From assembly GCA_013286045.1 (NCBI GenBank), contig JABDGM010000030.1, positions 3,432-43,808 of the forward strand: a DNA stretch of 40,377 bases, in the 5' to 3' direction. Below are positions 31,835 to 38,837 of this stretch, piece after piece. Numbering within the stretch: position 1 is the first letter of the stretch; each line of letters begins with the position of its first letter. Position numbers and translations under genes: made by a program. The stretch comes from Planctomycetota bacterium. Its GTDB lineage: Bacteria > Planctomycetota > Planctomycetia > Pirellulales > Lacipirellulaceae. Under the pieces are notes generated by a model. It did not search any database, had not been told where the DNA came from, and saw nothing but the letters and a program-made list of their open reading frames with translations.

Positions 31835-33541
31835 ATGAAAATGCGTTCGATTGCGATCGCAGTCGCGGTACTTGTTTGTTTGCTGTTCGTTTACGCGGCA
31901 ACTCTACAAGCTCATGGAGGCGGTGGAGGTGGCGGCGGCGGTCATTTCGGTGGGGGAATGAAAATAATGGGTGGCGGCGGTGGCGGTGGTGGAACGGTCC
32001 ATGCAACGCCTCACACTCCTATGCAAGCCCAACCAGCCCAACCGCACTCTTCAGCCTCCGCATGGAATCACTCACACGACTACGGCCATCACCACAATGA
32101 ATTCTACAACCACAACTGGCACCATCACGGCGGATACTATGGTGGGTACTACTATGACCCGGGCTACGTTGCCTACTATCCGGTACCGGTAGCAGACCCG
32201 ATGGATGGTTACGCCCCCCAGGTGGATCCCACCTTAAATCTACCTGTGAACTCGGACCAAATGCAAGGCAACGCGGCCAACGGCACACAGCAAGCCGCCG
32301 CAGCCAACAATGCCTCGCTGCCAAAACCGAAAAAGCAGCAAGCCAAAAAGTCCCAAGCTGTCAAACCTGCTCAGCTCGCAAGCAATAAGAAGCCCGGCGC
32401 TTCGCGTATCTCTCCCTACTCCGAAAAAGTCGTTACAGACGCTCAGCAGAGCGTCGAGACGGAAGCCATCTCTACGCTCCAACAACTGGAAGAGCAGCTC
32501 CCGAGCGACGCCAACATTCACGATGCAATTGAAGTGGCGAAGAATGCCGTCGAGCAAGGCAAGCCGCTACCTCCGAATTGGATTGCGAACCTTGTCGCCT
32601 GCGTCAAAGAGGCCGGCGGACCAACCAACAAGGCCAAAGCCAATCAGTTCGCGAAGCTCGTTCCCGGTTTGCTCGACGCCAATAACCTGTTGGCCCAAGC
32701 CATCGGCCTCGGAGCCGACAACGGTTGGAAGGCTCCGTACGCCTGCAATCTCCCAATTGGTCCCGCTTCGGTCATCGTCCTGCCCTCGTTGCCGACCTAC
32801 ATGATCGTGCTGATGCCCACCGGATCATTCATGGCCGGCACCGGCGGCCAAGGTTGTGCTCGAGTCGTCAGCTCCGACGCCGCGAGCCTGCTCGGTTTGC
32901 CGCTCGGCGCCGGCGACGCGGTCGCCGACGTAAACAGCGACACTTGCAAACCAACGACGAGGGGCATCCTCCTTCGCAACCCTGTCGGAAACTCCGACAG
33001 CGTGAATTTTGTTATCGATTCGCAACCCAGCTCATCGCTTGACCCGGATTACACTCAGGAAATCAACGATGGCAACTCGCATACGATCCGCTTCAGCCGC
33101 GGCACCGGCGCCGGCGAGGCTTCCTATCAACTCGACGCCGGTACTTATGCCTCCGTCGCCACCGACAACGGCTGGGATTTGCAACAGGAATCGTTCTCCG
33201 TCACCGTCGACAATTCTCGCGGTACCGATGATTTCAACTTCGTCGCCGACAATCATCAGAAGAAAATCACGGCCGGCAACACCCAAGTCATCAACAGCAA
33301 CTACCCGATCGTTGTCCGATTCAATCGCGGCGACGCCGGGGTCGACGGTTGCAAATGCATCACCTCGCCAGACGCTCAGTTAGTCGTTGCGGTCAACCCA
33401 ACCGATGGCCTGTGGGACCTTTACCCCGGCGACTCGGTCGCCGCAAAAACTGCGAACATCGCCGGCGGACCGAGCGAAACGACGAGCCAACCCAAAGCCC
33501 GCACGTCGTTGGTCCTCGCGAACGCCGGCGCGCAGCCGTGA
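31835..33541 (+). CDS. Exported Gly/His-rich protein of unknown function
   Basis: A 568-residue protein with a signal peptide (about residues 1-27, ending LQAHG). Residues 27-54 are almost pure Gly with His and Met. Residues 75-110 are His/Tyr/Gly-rich (HSHDYGHHHNEFYNHNWHHH), a composition suited to metal binding or self-association. A Gln/Ala/Lys/Pro-rich linker follows (about 130-195). A helical region comes next (about 200-290, TLQQLEEQLPSDANIHDAIEVAKNAVEQ). The last 260 residues are beta-rich with short repeats (NFVIDSQPSSS, TIRFSRGTGAGEASYQLDAGTY, DNHQKKITAGNTQVIN). GGGGGT before ATG 31835 fits a ribosome site. No family is recognised. It may belong to the regulon of the divergent ECF factor, but this is inference. 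Confidence 0.72.
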   Translation: MKMRSIAIAVAVLVCLLFVYAATLQAHGGGGGGGGGHFGGGMKIMGGGGGGGGTVHATPHTPMQAQPAQPHSSASAWNHSHDYGHHHNEFYNHNWHHHGGYYGGYYYDPGYVAYYPVPVADPMDGYAPQVDPTLNLPVNSDQMQGNAANGTQQAAAANNASLPKPKKQQAKKSQAVKPAQLASNKKPGASRISPYSEKVVTDAQQSVETEAISTLQQLEEQLPSDANIHDAIEVAKNAVEQGKPLPPNWIANLVACVKEAGGPTNKAKANQFAKLVPGLLDANNLLAQAIGLGADNGWKAPYACNLPIGPASVIVLPSLPTYMIVLMPTGSFMAGTGGQGCARVVSSDAASLLGLPLGAGDAVADVNSDTCKPTTRGILLRNPVGNSDSVNFVIDSQPSSSLDPDYTQEINDGNSHTIRFSRGTGAGEASYQLDAGTYASVATDNGWDLQQESFSVTVDNSRGTDDFNFVADNHQKKITAGNTQVINSNYPIVVRFNRGDAGVDGCKCITSPDAQLVVAVNPTDGLWDLYPGDSVAAKTANIAGGPSETTSQPKARTSLVLANAGAQP

Positions 33542-33596
33542 GCCTTATGGATTTCCGTTGCCCATGATTTGAGTTGAATACGCCCCTGGGGGGACG

Positions 33597-33633
33597 AAAA
33601 AGGCCCGTCGGTGCGCGAGCGCCGGCGGGCCTT
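33597..33633 (-). terminator. Intrinsic terminator of the PhnB-like gene
   Basis: Arms 33600-33611 and 33622-33633 (AAGGCCCGTCGG and CCGGCGGGCCTT) pair over 12 positions with one G-T type pair and a 10-nt loop. Read on the minus strand, the stem ends in a T-run (the A5 at 33597-33601 on the plus strand). It lies 18 nt past the stop of the PhnB-like gene, and could also stop transcripts from the plus-strand gene ending at 33541. Confidence 0.8.
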
Positions 33634-33651
33634 GTCTATTGTGCTCCGCAC

Positions 33652-34137
33652 TCAGCCCCTGCAGGCCGCCTCGATTGCAGCGATGTCGATCTTCTTCATC
33701 GTCATCATCGCTTCAAACGCCCGCTTGGCGACCACCGGATCCGGACCGCCGACCGCTTGTGTAAGCGCGAGTGGCGAAATCTGCCACGACAACCCCCACT
33801 TATCCTTGCACCAACCGCACATGCTCTCTTGCCCGCCGTTGCCGACGATCGCGTTCCAATATCGGTCCGTCTCGGCCTGGTCCACCGTGGCCACCTGAAA
33901 CGAGAACGCTTCGCTATGCTTGAACGTCGGCCCGCCATTGAGCCCCAAGCACGGAATCCCCATCACGGTAAACTCGACTGTCAACACGTCGCCTTGCTTC
34001 CCCGAATGAAAGTCTCCCGGCGCGCGATGCACCGCGCCGACCGAAGAATCAGGAAATGTCTTGGCATAAAACCGCGCCGCTTCTTCTGCACCCCCGTCGT
34101 ACCAGATACAAATCGTGTTCTTGGCTGGCTTCCCCAT
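33652..34137 (-). CDS. PhnB-like VOC family protein
   Basis: A 161-residue cytoplasmic protein starting MGKPAKNTICIWYDGGAEEA, followed by ARFYAKTFPDSSVG, LTVEFTVMGIPCLGLNGGP and ESMCGWCKDKWGLSWQISP. This is the PhnB-like (3-demethylubiquinone methyltransferase-like) branch of the vicinal-oxygen-chelate superfamily. Members bind small ligands or metals, and many are uncharacterised. The end KAFEAMMTMKKIDIAAIEAA-type helix is standard for the family. GGAGAG lies before ATG 34137; a longer frame to 34215 has no family similarity. It is followed by a strong terminator. Confidence 0.88.
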   Translation of the reverse strand: MGKPAKNTICIWYDGGAEEAARFYAKTFPDSSVGAVHRAPGDFHSGKQGDVLTVEFTVMGIPCLGLNGGPTFKHSEAFSFQVATVDQAETDRYWNAIVGNGGQESMCGWCKDKWGLSWQISPLALTQAVGGPDPVVAKRAFEAMMTMKKIDIAAIEAACRG

Positions 34138-34278
34138 ATCGTCTCTCCTCTGTCGATCTGTCGTCGAGCCGTCTGACTCAGTTTTATGGTGGGTCGGCCA
34201 TAAGCGGCAAGCCACCAGGCGAACCGCTCTGGTTCAAAGATTCCTCACCACGGCAATTCGTCAGCCCTCGGCATCCGC

Positions 34279-34698
34279 TCAATATCGCGCCAAGATCACT
34301 GCTCCGCCGGCGATCATTGCCCCTCCGATCACCTGATGCCACGTGATTTTCTCTTGCAGAAACAGCGCGGCAAAAACAACGACGAATACCACGCTCAGCT
34401 TATCCAGCGGCGCCACGCGAGAAGCCTCGCCAAGTTGCAACGCACGAAAGTAACACAGCCACGATGCCCCCGTTGCCAGTCCCGAGAGAATCAAAAACGC
34501 CCACGTGCGGCGCGAATACGTTCCGAGCTCCGCCAGGTTGGCAAACGACGCCGCCATCGCCCAAGTGAATACGATAATGACGGTCGTGCGAACCGCCGTC
34601 GCCAGATTGGAATCAATTCCGGTGATGCCAATCTTCGCAAAAATTGCGGTCAAGGCTGCGAACACCGCAGACAATAGAGCCCATGCAATCCAGTTCAT
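34279..34698 (-). CDS. EamA-family transporter, single-domain
   Basis: A 139-residue membrane protein with about five transmembrane helices. The pattern WALLSAVFAALTAIFAKIGI, an Arg-containing second helix start (TAVRTTVIIVFTWA), WLCYFRALQLGEASRVAPLD and a last helix HQVIGGAMIAGGAVIL is that of one EamA (DMT superfamily) domain. Standard exporters carry two such domains, so this half-size form would need to dimerise. Substrates of this group are mostly unknown. GGAGTG lies before ATG 34698. It is on the same strand as the PhnB-like gene, 141 nt upstream of it. Confidence 0.85.
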   Translation of the reverse strand: MNWIAWALLSAVFAALTAIFAKIGITGIDSNLATAVRTTVIIVFTWAMAASFANLAELGTYSRRTWAFLILSGLATGASWLCYFRALQLGEASRVAPLDKLSVVFVVVFAALFLQEKITWHQVIGGAMIAGGAVILARY

Positions 34699-34798
34699 CG
34701 ATCACTCCGCTTCCGTAAAGAGCTACGCGCCGAAGAGCGTGGGCTTTCCCCATTCCACGCTCCCTCTTCGCCTTGCCGAACCCTGTCGCCGCAAATGA

Positions 34799-34826
34799 TT
34801 GCGAACTCCGGCACGCGCGGTATTAT
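34799..34826 (+). promoter_or_regulatory. Sigma70-like promoter for the VOC protein at 34962
   Basis: TTGCGA at 34799-34804 and TATTAT at 34821-34826 are separated by 16 bases. The implied leader is about 130 nt. The gap 34699-34961 also holds an inverted repeat GAGCGTGG/CCACGCTC near 34736-34763; no gene is seen in it. Confidence 0.4.
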
Positions 34827-34961
34827 AGCGGCCTATCACATATCTCAATCGCCGCCGGCGAAGAACACATCGATGCGCTAGGATAGTCCAAACCCGCGAT
34901 TGGTTACCTCGCCAACCTCGCGCTGTCAGCCGCCACTGTTTCCCGCTGGTTAAAAACACAA

Positions 34962-35375
34962 ATGAGCACGCCATCCGTTAAGCTGGGTTACGCCATCCTG
35001 TTTGTAAAAGACGTCGCAGCCAGCCTCACCTTCTACGAACAAGCCTTCGGCCTTTCCCGACGTTTTTTTAACGATGACAACGACAAAGCCTACGGTGAGT
35101 TGGAAACCGGGGCCGCCTGCCTGGCGTTCGCCAGCCTCGAAATGGCGAAGGCACAACTGAACCAGGAAGTCACGTTCGCGTCCCCCAACAACCCGCCGCT
35201 CGGCGTTGAAGTCGCCCTGGCGACTTCTGACGTGGGCGCACTCTTCTCGCGTGCCATCGAAGCCGGCGCAACTTCGGTGAAAGAACCCGCCACCATGCCC
35301 TGGGGGCAGACCGTCGCCTACGTTCGCGATATCGACGGCCATCTCATCGAAGTTTGCACGCCAATTGGCGACTGA
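34962..35375 (+). CDS. VOC (glyoxalase/bleomycin-resistance-like) protein
   Basis: A 137-residue soluble protein with two beta-alpha-beta-beta-beta modules. LGYAILFVKDVAASLTFYEQAFG opens the first, LETGAACLAFAS follows, and WGQTVAYVRDIDGHLIEVCTP closes the second with the metal-ligand Glu in LIEV. The D-x-D-G-H-x-I-E ending is typical of lyases and dioxygenases of this superfamily. The exact reaction is unknown. It is the third VOC-fold gene in the window but not closely similar to the other two. Its stop is 60 nt before the SRPBCC gene on the same strand. Confidence 0.88.
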   Translation: MSTPSVKLGYAILFVKDVAASLTFYEQAFGLSRRFFNDDNDKAYGELETGAACLAFASLEMAKAQLNQEVTFASPNNPPLGVEVALATSDVGALFSRAIEAGATSVKEPATMPWGQTVAYVRDIDGHLIEVCTPIGD

Positions 35376-35435
35376 CATTCGTCAAGCCGGCACCACGCCT
35401 GGAAAAAACGCGCGAAGTAGCCTACGTTCGGTTGG

Positions 35436-35960
35436 ATGGAACGTACCAAAAGCCAGAGTGCGGACTCAATCACAATCGGTCCGCACCCATCCAGCCGCGG
35501 TTATCGACTGGCCGCCTCGCAATTTCTGCCCCAATCGCGAGAGCGCCTTTTCGAGTTCTTCGCGGACGCCTTCCAACTTGAAACGCTCACGCCCGGCTGG
35601 CTCCATTTCTCCGTGCTTACGCCGGCGCCGATCCAAATCGCGCGCGGCGCGCTCATCGACTATCGCCTTCGCCTCCACGGGATTCCGATCCGCTGGCAAA
35701 GCGTAATCAGCGTCTGGGAACCGCCCTTCCGATTCGTCGACGAACAAACGCGTGGCCCCTACCGCCGCTGGCATCATGAGCACCAGTTTGAAGAAGTCGC
35801 GGGCGGCACCCTCTGTCGCGATATTGTCGACTACGAAGTTTACGGCGGCCCACTAATCAACACGTTCTTCGTCCGCCGCGACTTGCTGAAAATCTTTCGC
35901 TATCGTCAGGATAAGTTACGTGCGATTTCCAACTCCGGGAACGCGACGGTCGCGACCTGA
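35436..35960 (+). CDS. SRPBCC-family ligand-binding protein
   Basis: A 174-residue protein with the START/Bet v 1-like fold: FLPQSRERLFEFFADAFQLETLTPGWLHF for the first helix and strand, then IDYRLRLHGIPIRWQSVISVW, FRFVDEQTRGPYRRWHHEHQF and CRDIVDYEVYGG. Members with this helix, strand and DEQxxGPYxxWHHxHxF pattern are widespread and uncharacterised. Some are linked to lipid or isoprenoid handling, but the sequence does not show a ligand. The start may be later than 35436 because the first 20 residues are polar and unlike the family. It is probably co-transcribed with the VOC gene upstream. Confidence 0.82.
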   Translation: MERTKSQSADSITIGPHPSSRGYRLAASQFLPQSRERLFEFFADAFQLETLTPGWLHFSVLTPAPIQIARGALIDYRLRLHGIPIRWQSVISVWEPPFRFVDEQTRGPYRRWHHEHQFEEVAGGTLCRDIVDYEVYGGPLINTFFVRRDLLKIFRYRQDKLRAISNSGNATVAT

Positions 35961-35995
35961 CGCCGTCTTCCCTTTATCATCTCCCTCTATTTCCC

Positions 35996-36673
35996 TCACC
36001 ACAAAAGCGGAACCAACCGACATCGCACCTGCTTGCAATACGCTTCGTACCCCGCCAGATTCCGCTTCAGGTAATCCTCCTCATACAACAATCTGACGGC
36101 GAGCGTCGCACACTTAAGCGCCGCCGGAAGTAGTCCCCACAGCGACCCGAGCGCGACCGGCGTCGCCAAGAAACCAATCACGCACCCAAAGTACATCGGA
36201 TGCCGCACCCAACCGTACGGCCCCGAGGAAATAACCGGCTGCTCGGCTTCGATTCGTACCGTGCCGCCCGCAAAGCTGTTCTCTCGAAACGTGCAGAACA
36301 CGATTACCATGGCGACAAGCACCAGCCCATCCGCCGCGAGCACAACTGCCGGCGAAACCGCCGAGCCGTGCACCCGGTGCTCAATTCCCGACACGATGAA
36401 GATCGCGCAGATCAGCGCCCCACCGATCGATTGAATAATCTGCTGGCTTTTTTCCGTTTCGAGCTTCGGGCCAATGATCTTCCTCCGTGCGGCCAGCGCC
36501 GGATCATGCGTGTGTAAGTACCACCTTATCAGCCCCATGCTCCCGGAGAAGAGCAGCAGATACAGCCACGCCTCCCAATAGTCGAGCGACCAGGCCGGCA
36601 CAAAGATCAACAGTCCGACGAACAGCGCAACCCGTGCCAAACCAGCGACCGCCGTTCGAAATTGATTGCTCAT
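35996..36673 (-). CDS. Isoprenylcysteine carboxyl methyltransferase-like membrane protein
   Basis: A 225-residue membrane protein with about five hydrophobic helices. The C-terminal half has the ICMT/PEMT signature: GPYGWVRHPMYFG at about 153-165, then RLLYEEDYLKRNLAGYEAYC and VRCRLVPLLW at the end. These enzymes use SAM to methylate isoprenylcysteine or phospholipid-type substrates at the membrane. In bacteria the substrate is usually unknown. Its start overlaps the end of the upstream gene by four bases (ATGA type), so the two are probably translationally coupled. Confidence 0.87.
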   Translation of the reverse strand: MSNQFRTAVAGLARVALFVGLLIFVPAWSLDYWEAWLYLLLFSGSMGLIRWYLHTHDPALAARRKIIGPKLETEKSQQIIQSIGGALICAIFIVSGIEHRVHGSAVSPAVVLAADGLVLVAMVIVFCTFRENSFAGGTVRIEAEQPVISSGPYGWVRHPMYFGCVIGFLATPVALGSLWGLLPAALKCATLAVRLLYEEDYLKRNLAGYEAYCKQVRCRLVPLLW

Positions 36674-36966
36674 GCCCGAGCATTCTCCACGAGCGCCGCG
36701 ATCTGCACAAACTCAACCTCGGGCCGCACGCCATAAAGACCTGTGACGCGTTCTAGCAGCGCATCGGTGAAAAAGCTTTTGGCTGCCTCCTCCGAATCCC
36801 AAATGTAGAAGTTGATGGCCTCGCGCTTTACAGAATTGACCGTAAACGCCTTGGAACGCAACCCGGGCATTCCCTCAAATCTTGCGCGTGCAGTCTCCGC
36901 GATCATCCGCACGGTCCCCTCATCGAATTCATCGCCATAGCGAAACGTGACAAATACACCGACCAT
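36670..36966 (-). CDS. Small ABM/YdhR-like monooxygenase-type protein
   Basis: A 98-residue dimeric alpha+beta barrel-type protein. VFVTFRYGDEFDEGTVRMIA, FEGMPGLRSKAFTVN, INFYIWDSEEAAKSFF and VEFVQIAAL fit the ABM/YdhR-like group, in which FEGMPGLxSKxF and WxSEEAAKxFF are recurrent. The actual chemistry is unknown in most members. AAAGGAG lies at a good distance before ATG 36966. It is the first gene of a two-gene unit with the ICMT-like gene. Confidence 0.82.
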   Translation of the reverse strand: MVGVFVTFRYGDEFDEGTVRMIAETARARFEGMPGLRSKAFTVNSVKREAINFYIWDSEEAAKSFFTDALLERVTGLYGVRPEVEFVQIAALVENARA

Positions 36967-37024
36967 ATCGCACTCCTTTTAAGGTGGGTTCAATGCCCCG
37001 TCACTTGTTCTTCCAGCAACGCGT

Positions 37025-38581
37025 CTACGACTTCTTTGAACATCGGCGGCAGATCGTCACGCTGATTCCGATCATAAGCATCAGCACAGTTGCCGGCTCG
37101 GGCACAGCCACACTCGCGGAGGCACCGATACCGCCGATAACTGATTGGCCGAAGTGAACCCGCCATGCGTCGTAGTCCGCTTGCGTGTACAAAGTGCCCA
37201 GCCCGTTTCGCCACACAATGTAGTCCGCTGCGTCGACAGTGCCATCGTGGTTGTAGTCCCCAGCCAAGAGCGGAGCCGCAGAAAGAATCAATACTTGGTA
37301 AGCACTGAGCGTGCGAGTCGCGGTCAACAATTCGACATCGCCGCTAAACTGATCGAACCAACTTCCCTGCCATCCCGCGGGCACCTGGACTTGGCCTGCG
37401 TGATCGCGCGTATTGATGAGCACCAGCACCTCATCGCTCCCCTCCTGGCGCATTAACATCGCCACGTCGCTACTACTCATGTCGGTAACAGTGCCGCTAC
37501 GAAGCGCTTCATGACTCTTGCGAATCTCGAGCAACTGCGTGTACCACGCCGCCGTGTCCTGACCAGTTGCCCAGTCGAGGGGCGACTTTGAAAAGAACGG
37601 CACATTCTGTGACCAGCCGATCTCTTGACCGTCGTACACCAGGGGCGTGCCGCCGTACGCGACAGTCACCGCGTAAGCCGCCAGCGAAGCATCCAGCCCA
37701 CCGAAGAGTTGCACAGGCGTGGCATTGAATGCGCTCTCGTCGTGATTCGTGGTGAATTGAAGAATGCTCTTGCCCGCGGGCACGTGTGCATACGTGGTCG
37801 TGTGCGACACGCCCAGCGCGGTCGCTGGCGTTGCCGAATTAAACACCGACTGAACCGTGTTATAGAAATCCCAGCCGAACGTAAGGTCGAAGCCGGCGGT
37901 GTAGTGATCGCCGCGCGCCCCCTCGGCAAGCATGAGCAAAGGGCGCTGAGAAACTCCTCGCACTGCGGGAATCGCCTGCTGCCAAAAATCAAACGGCACG
38001 TAGTCGGCCGCGTCGGCTCGGTACCCATCGATCCCCGCGTTGGTAACCCAATACTGCATTTGGCCGATCATAGCCGACCGCATGGCGGTGTTCGAGTAAT
38101 CGAGGTCGGCTACGTCCTGCCAGTTTGTGCCTGGTGGCGAGATGATCTGGCCTTGCGCGTTGTGCGTGTACCAATCGGGGTGAGCCGTAATCCATGGATC
38201 GTCCCAAGCCGTGTCGTTCGCGACCCAATCCATTAGCACCGACATGCCTCGACTGTGAGCCGCGCTCACCAGCGTTTTCAGATCGTCGAGCGAGCCGTAC
38301 TCGCTACTCACAGCGCCATAGTCGCGCACGGAATAAGGCGACCCCAGCTGCCCAACACTTCGCTCCTGGCCGATCGGCTGGATCGGCATCAGCCAGAGCG
38401 TATTCGCGCCTAGCGACTGAATCCGATCTAAACCGGCCGTAACCCCCGCCAAGTCGCCCGCCTCGCTGAATGCCCGCAGGTTGACCTCGTACATCACGAC
38501 ATTGTTTGGCGAGGGAATTGCGTCAACCGACGCCGCGCAGAGCAACCACAGCAATAACCCCGCGACGCTAATGTTCTTCAT
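37025..38581 (-). CDS. Exported GH13 alpha-amylase-like enzyme, PEP-CTERM
   Basis: A 518-residue protein with a signal peptide (MKNISVAGLLLWLLCAASVD) and a family 13 glycoside hydrolase barrel that acts on alpha-glucans. YEVNLRAFS, GSPYSVRDYGAV and the four conserved regions are present: DWVAND (118-123, with Asp where the family usually has His), GYRADAAD with nucleophile Asp190, LAEGA with acid Glu220, and TTNHDES with Asp281. A C-terminal beta domain follows, then a dockerin-like pair (GDYNHDGTVDAADYIVWR, DYDAWRVHFG) and VPEPATVLML with a basic end. ATG 38581 is preferred over 38605 because the signal peptide then begins normally. It is divergent from the serpin gene. Confidence 0.88.
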   Translation of the reverse strand: MKNISVAGLLLWLLCAASVDAIPSPNNVVMYEVNLRAFSEAGDLAGVTAGLDRIQSLGANTLWLMPIQPIGQERSVGQLGSPYSVRDYGAVSSEYGSLDDLKTLVSAAHSRGMSVLMDWVANDTAWDDPWITAHPDWYTHNAQGQIISPPGTNWQDVADLDYSNTAMRSAMIGQMQYWVTNAGIDGYRADAADYVPFDFWQQAIPAVRGVSQRPLLMLAEGARGDHYTAGFDLTFGWDFYNTVQSVFNSATPATALGVSHTTTYAHVPAGKSILQFTTNHDESAFNATPVQLFGGLDASLAAYAVTVAYGGTPLVYDGQEIGWSQNVPFFSKSPLDWATGQDTAAWYTQLLEIRKSHEALRSGTVTDMSSSDVAMLMRQEGSDEVLVLINTRDHAGQVQVPAGWQGSWFDQFSGDVELLTATRTLSAYQVLILSAAPLLAGDYNHDGTVDAADYIVWRNGLGTLYTQADYDAWRVHFGQSVIGGIGASASVAVPEPATVLMLMIGISVTICRRCSKKS

Positions 38582-38628
38582 CTGCGTCACGAGAGCTTGC
38601 CGCATGTGCTGGTTGACCAGGGCGTTGA

Positions 38629-38664
38629 GGCCGGTTCAAAGAGCGTTCATTGTAACAACCGGCC
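38629..38664 (-). promoter_or_regulatory. Minus-strand promoter enclosed by an 8-bp inverted repeat
   Basis: TACAAT on the minus strand (38649-38654) resembles a -10 box for the GH13 gene. It is enclosed by the exact inverted repeat GGCCGGTT (38629-38636) / AACCGGCC (38657-38664) with a 20-nt spacer. No -35 box is clear. The symmetric arms flank the position of transcription start, as an operator might. Confidence 0.35.
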
Positions 38665-38697
38665 GCACACTCCCCGGGACAAAGCCCGCTCCCCCGG

Positions 38698-38739
38698 GGC
38701 GTTTTCCGCGAGGCCCTTGAACCACGCGCCGAAAACGCC
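38698..38739. promoter_or_regulatory. 9-bp inverted repeat in the GH13-serpin divergent gap
   Basis: GGCGTTTTC (38698-38706) and GAAAACGCC (38731-38739) are exact reverse complements, with CGCG/CGCG extending the stem inward. A second repeat, CCCCGGG/CCCGGGG (38672-38699), lies next to it. Together with the element at 38629-38664 these fill most of the divergent gap. They may be protein-binding sites or cruciform-forming sequence; no T-tract supports termination. Confidence 0.4.
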
Positions 38740-38837
38740 ATCATTGATTGCGCCTTTTTGATTGCCATGCCCGGCGGGGGGCCGTTCGCAGCTTGGCCCG
38801 AACCTTTCCCAACTTCTTATGCATGGGAGATCCGATC

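Noticed and set aside
31771..32100. Open frame overlapping the start of the Gly/His-rich gene in another frame
   Set aside because: It covers the Gly codon run read out of frame as Trp/Arg repeats and has no upstream ribosome site.
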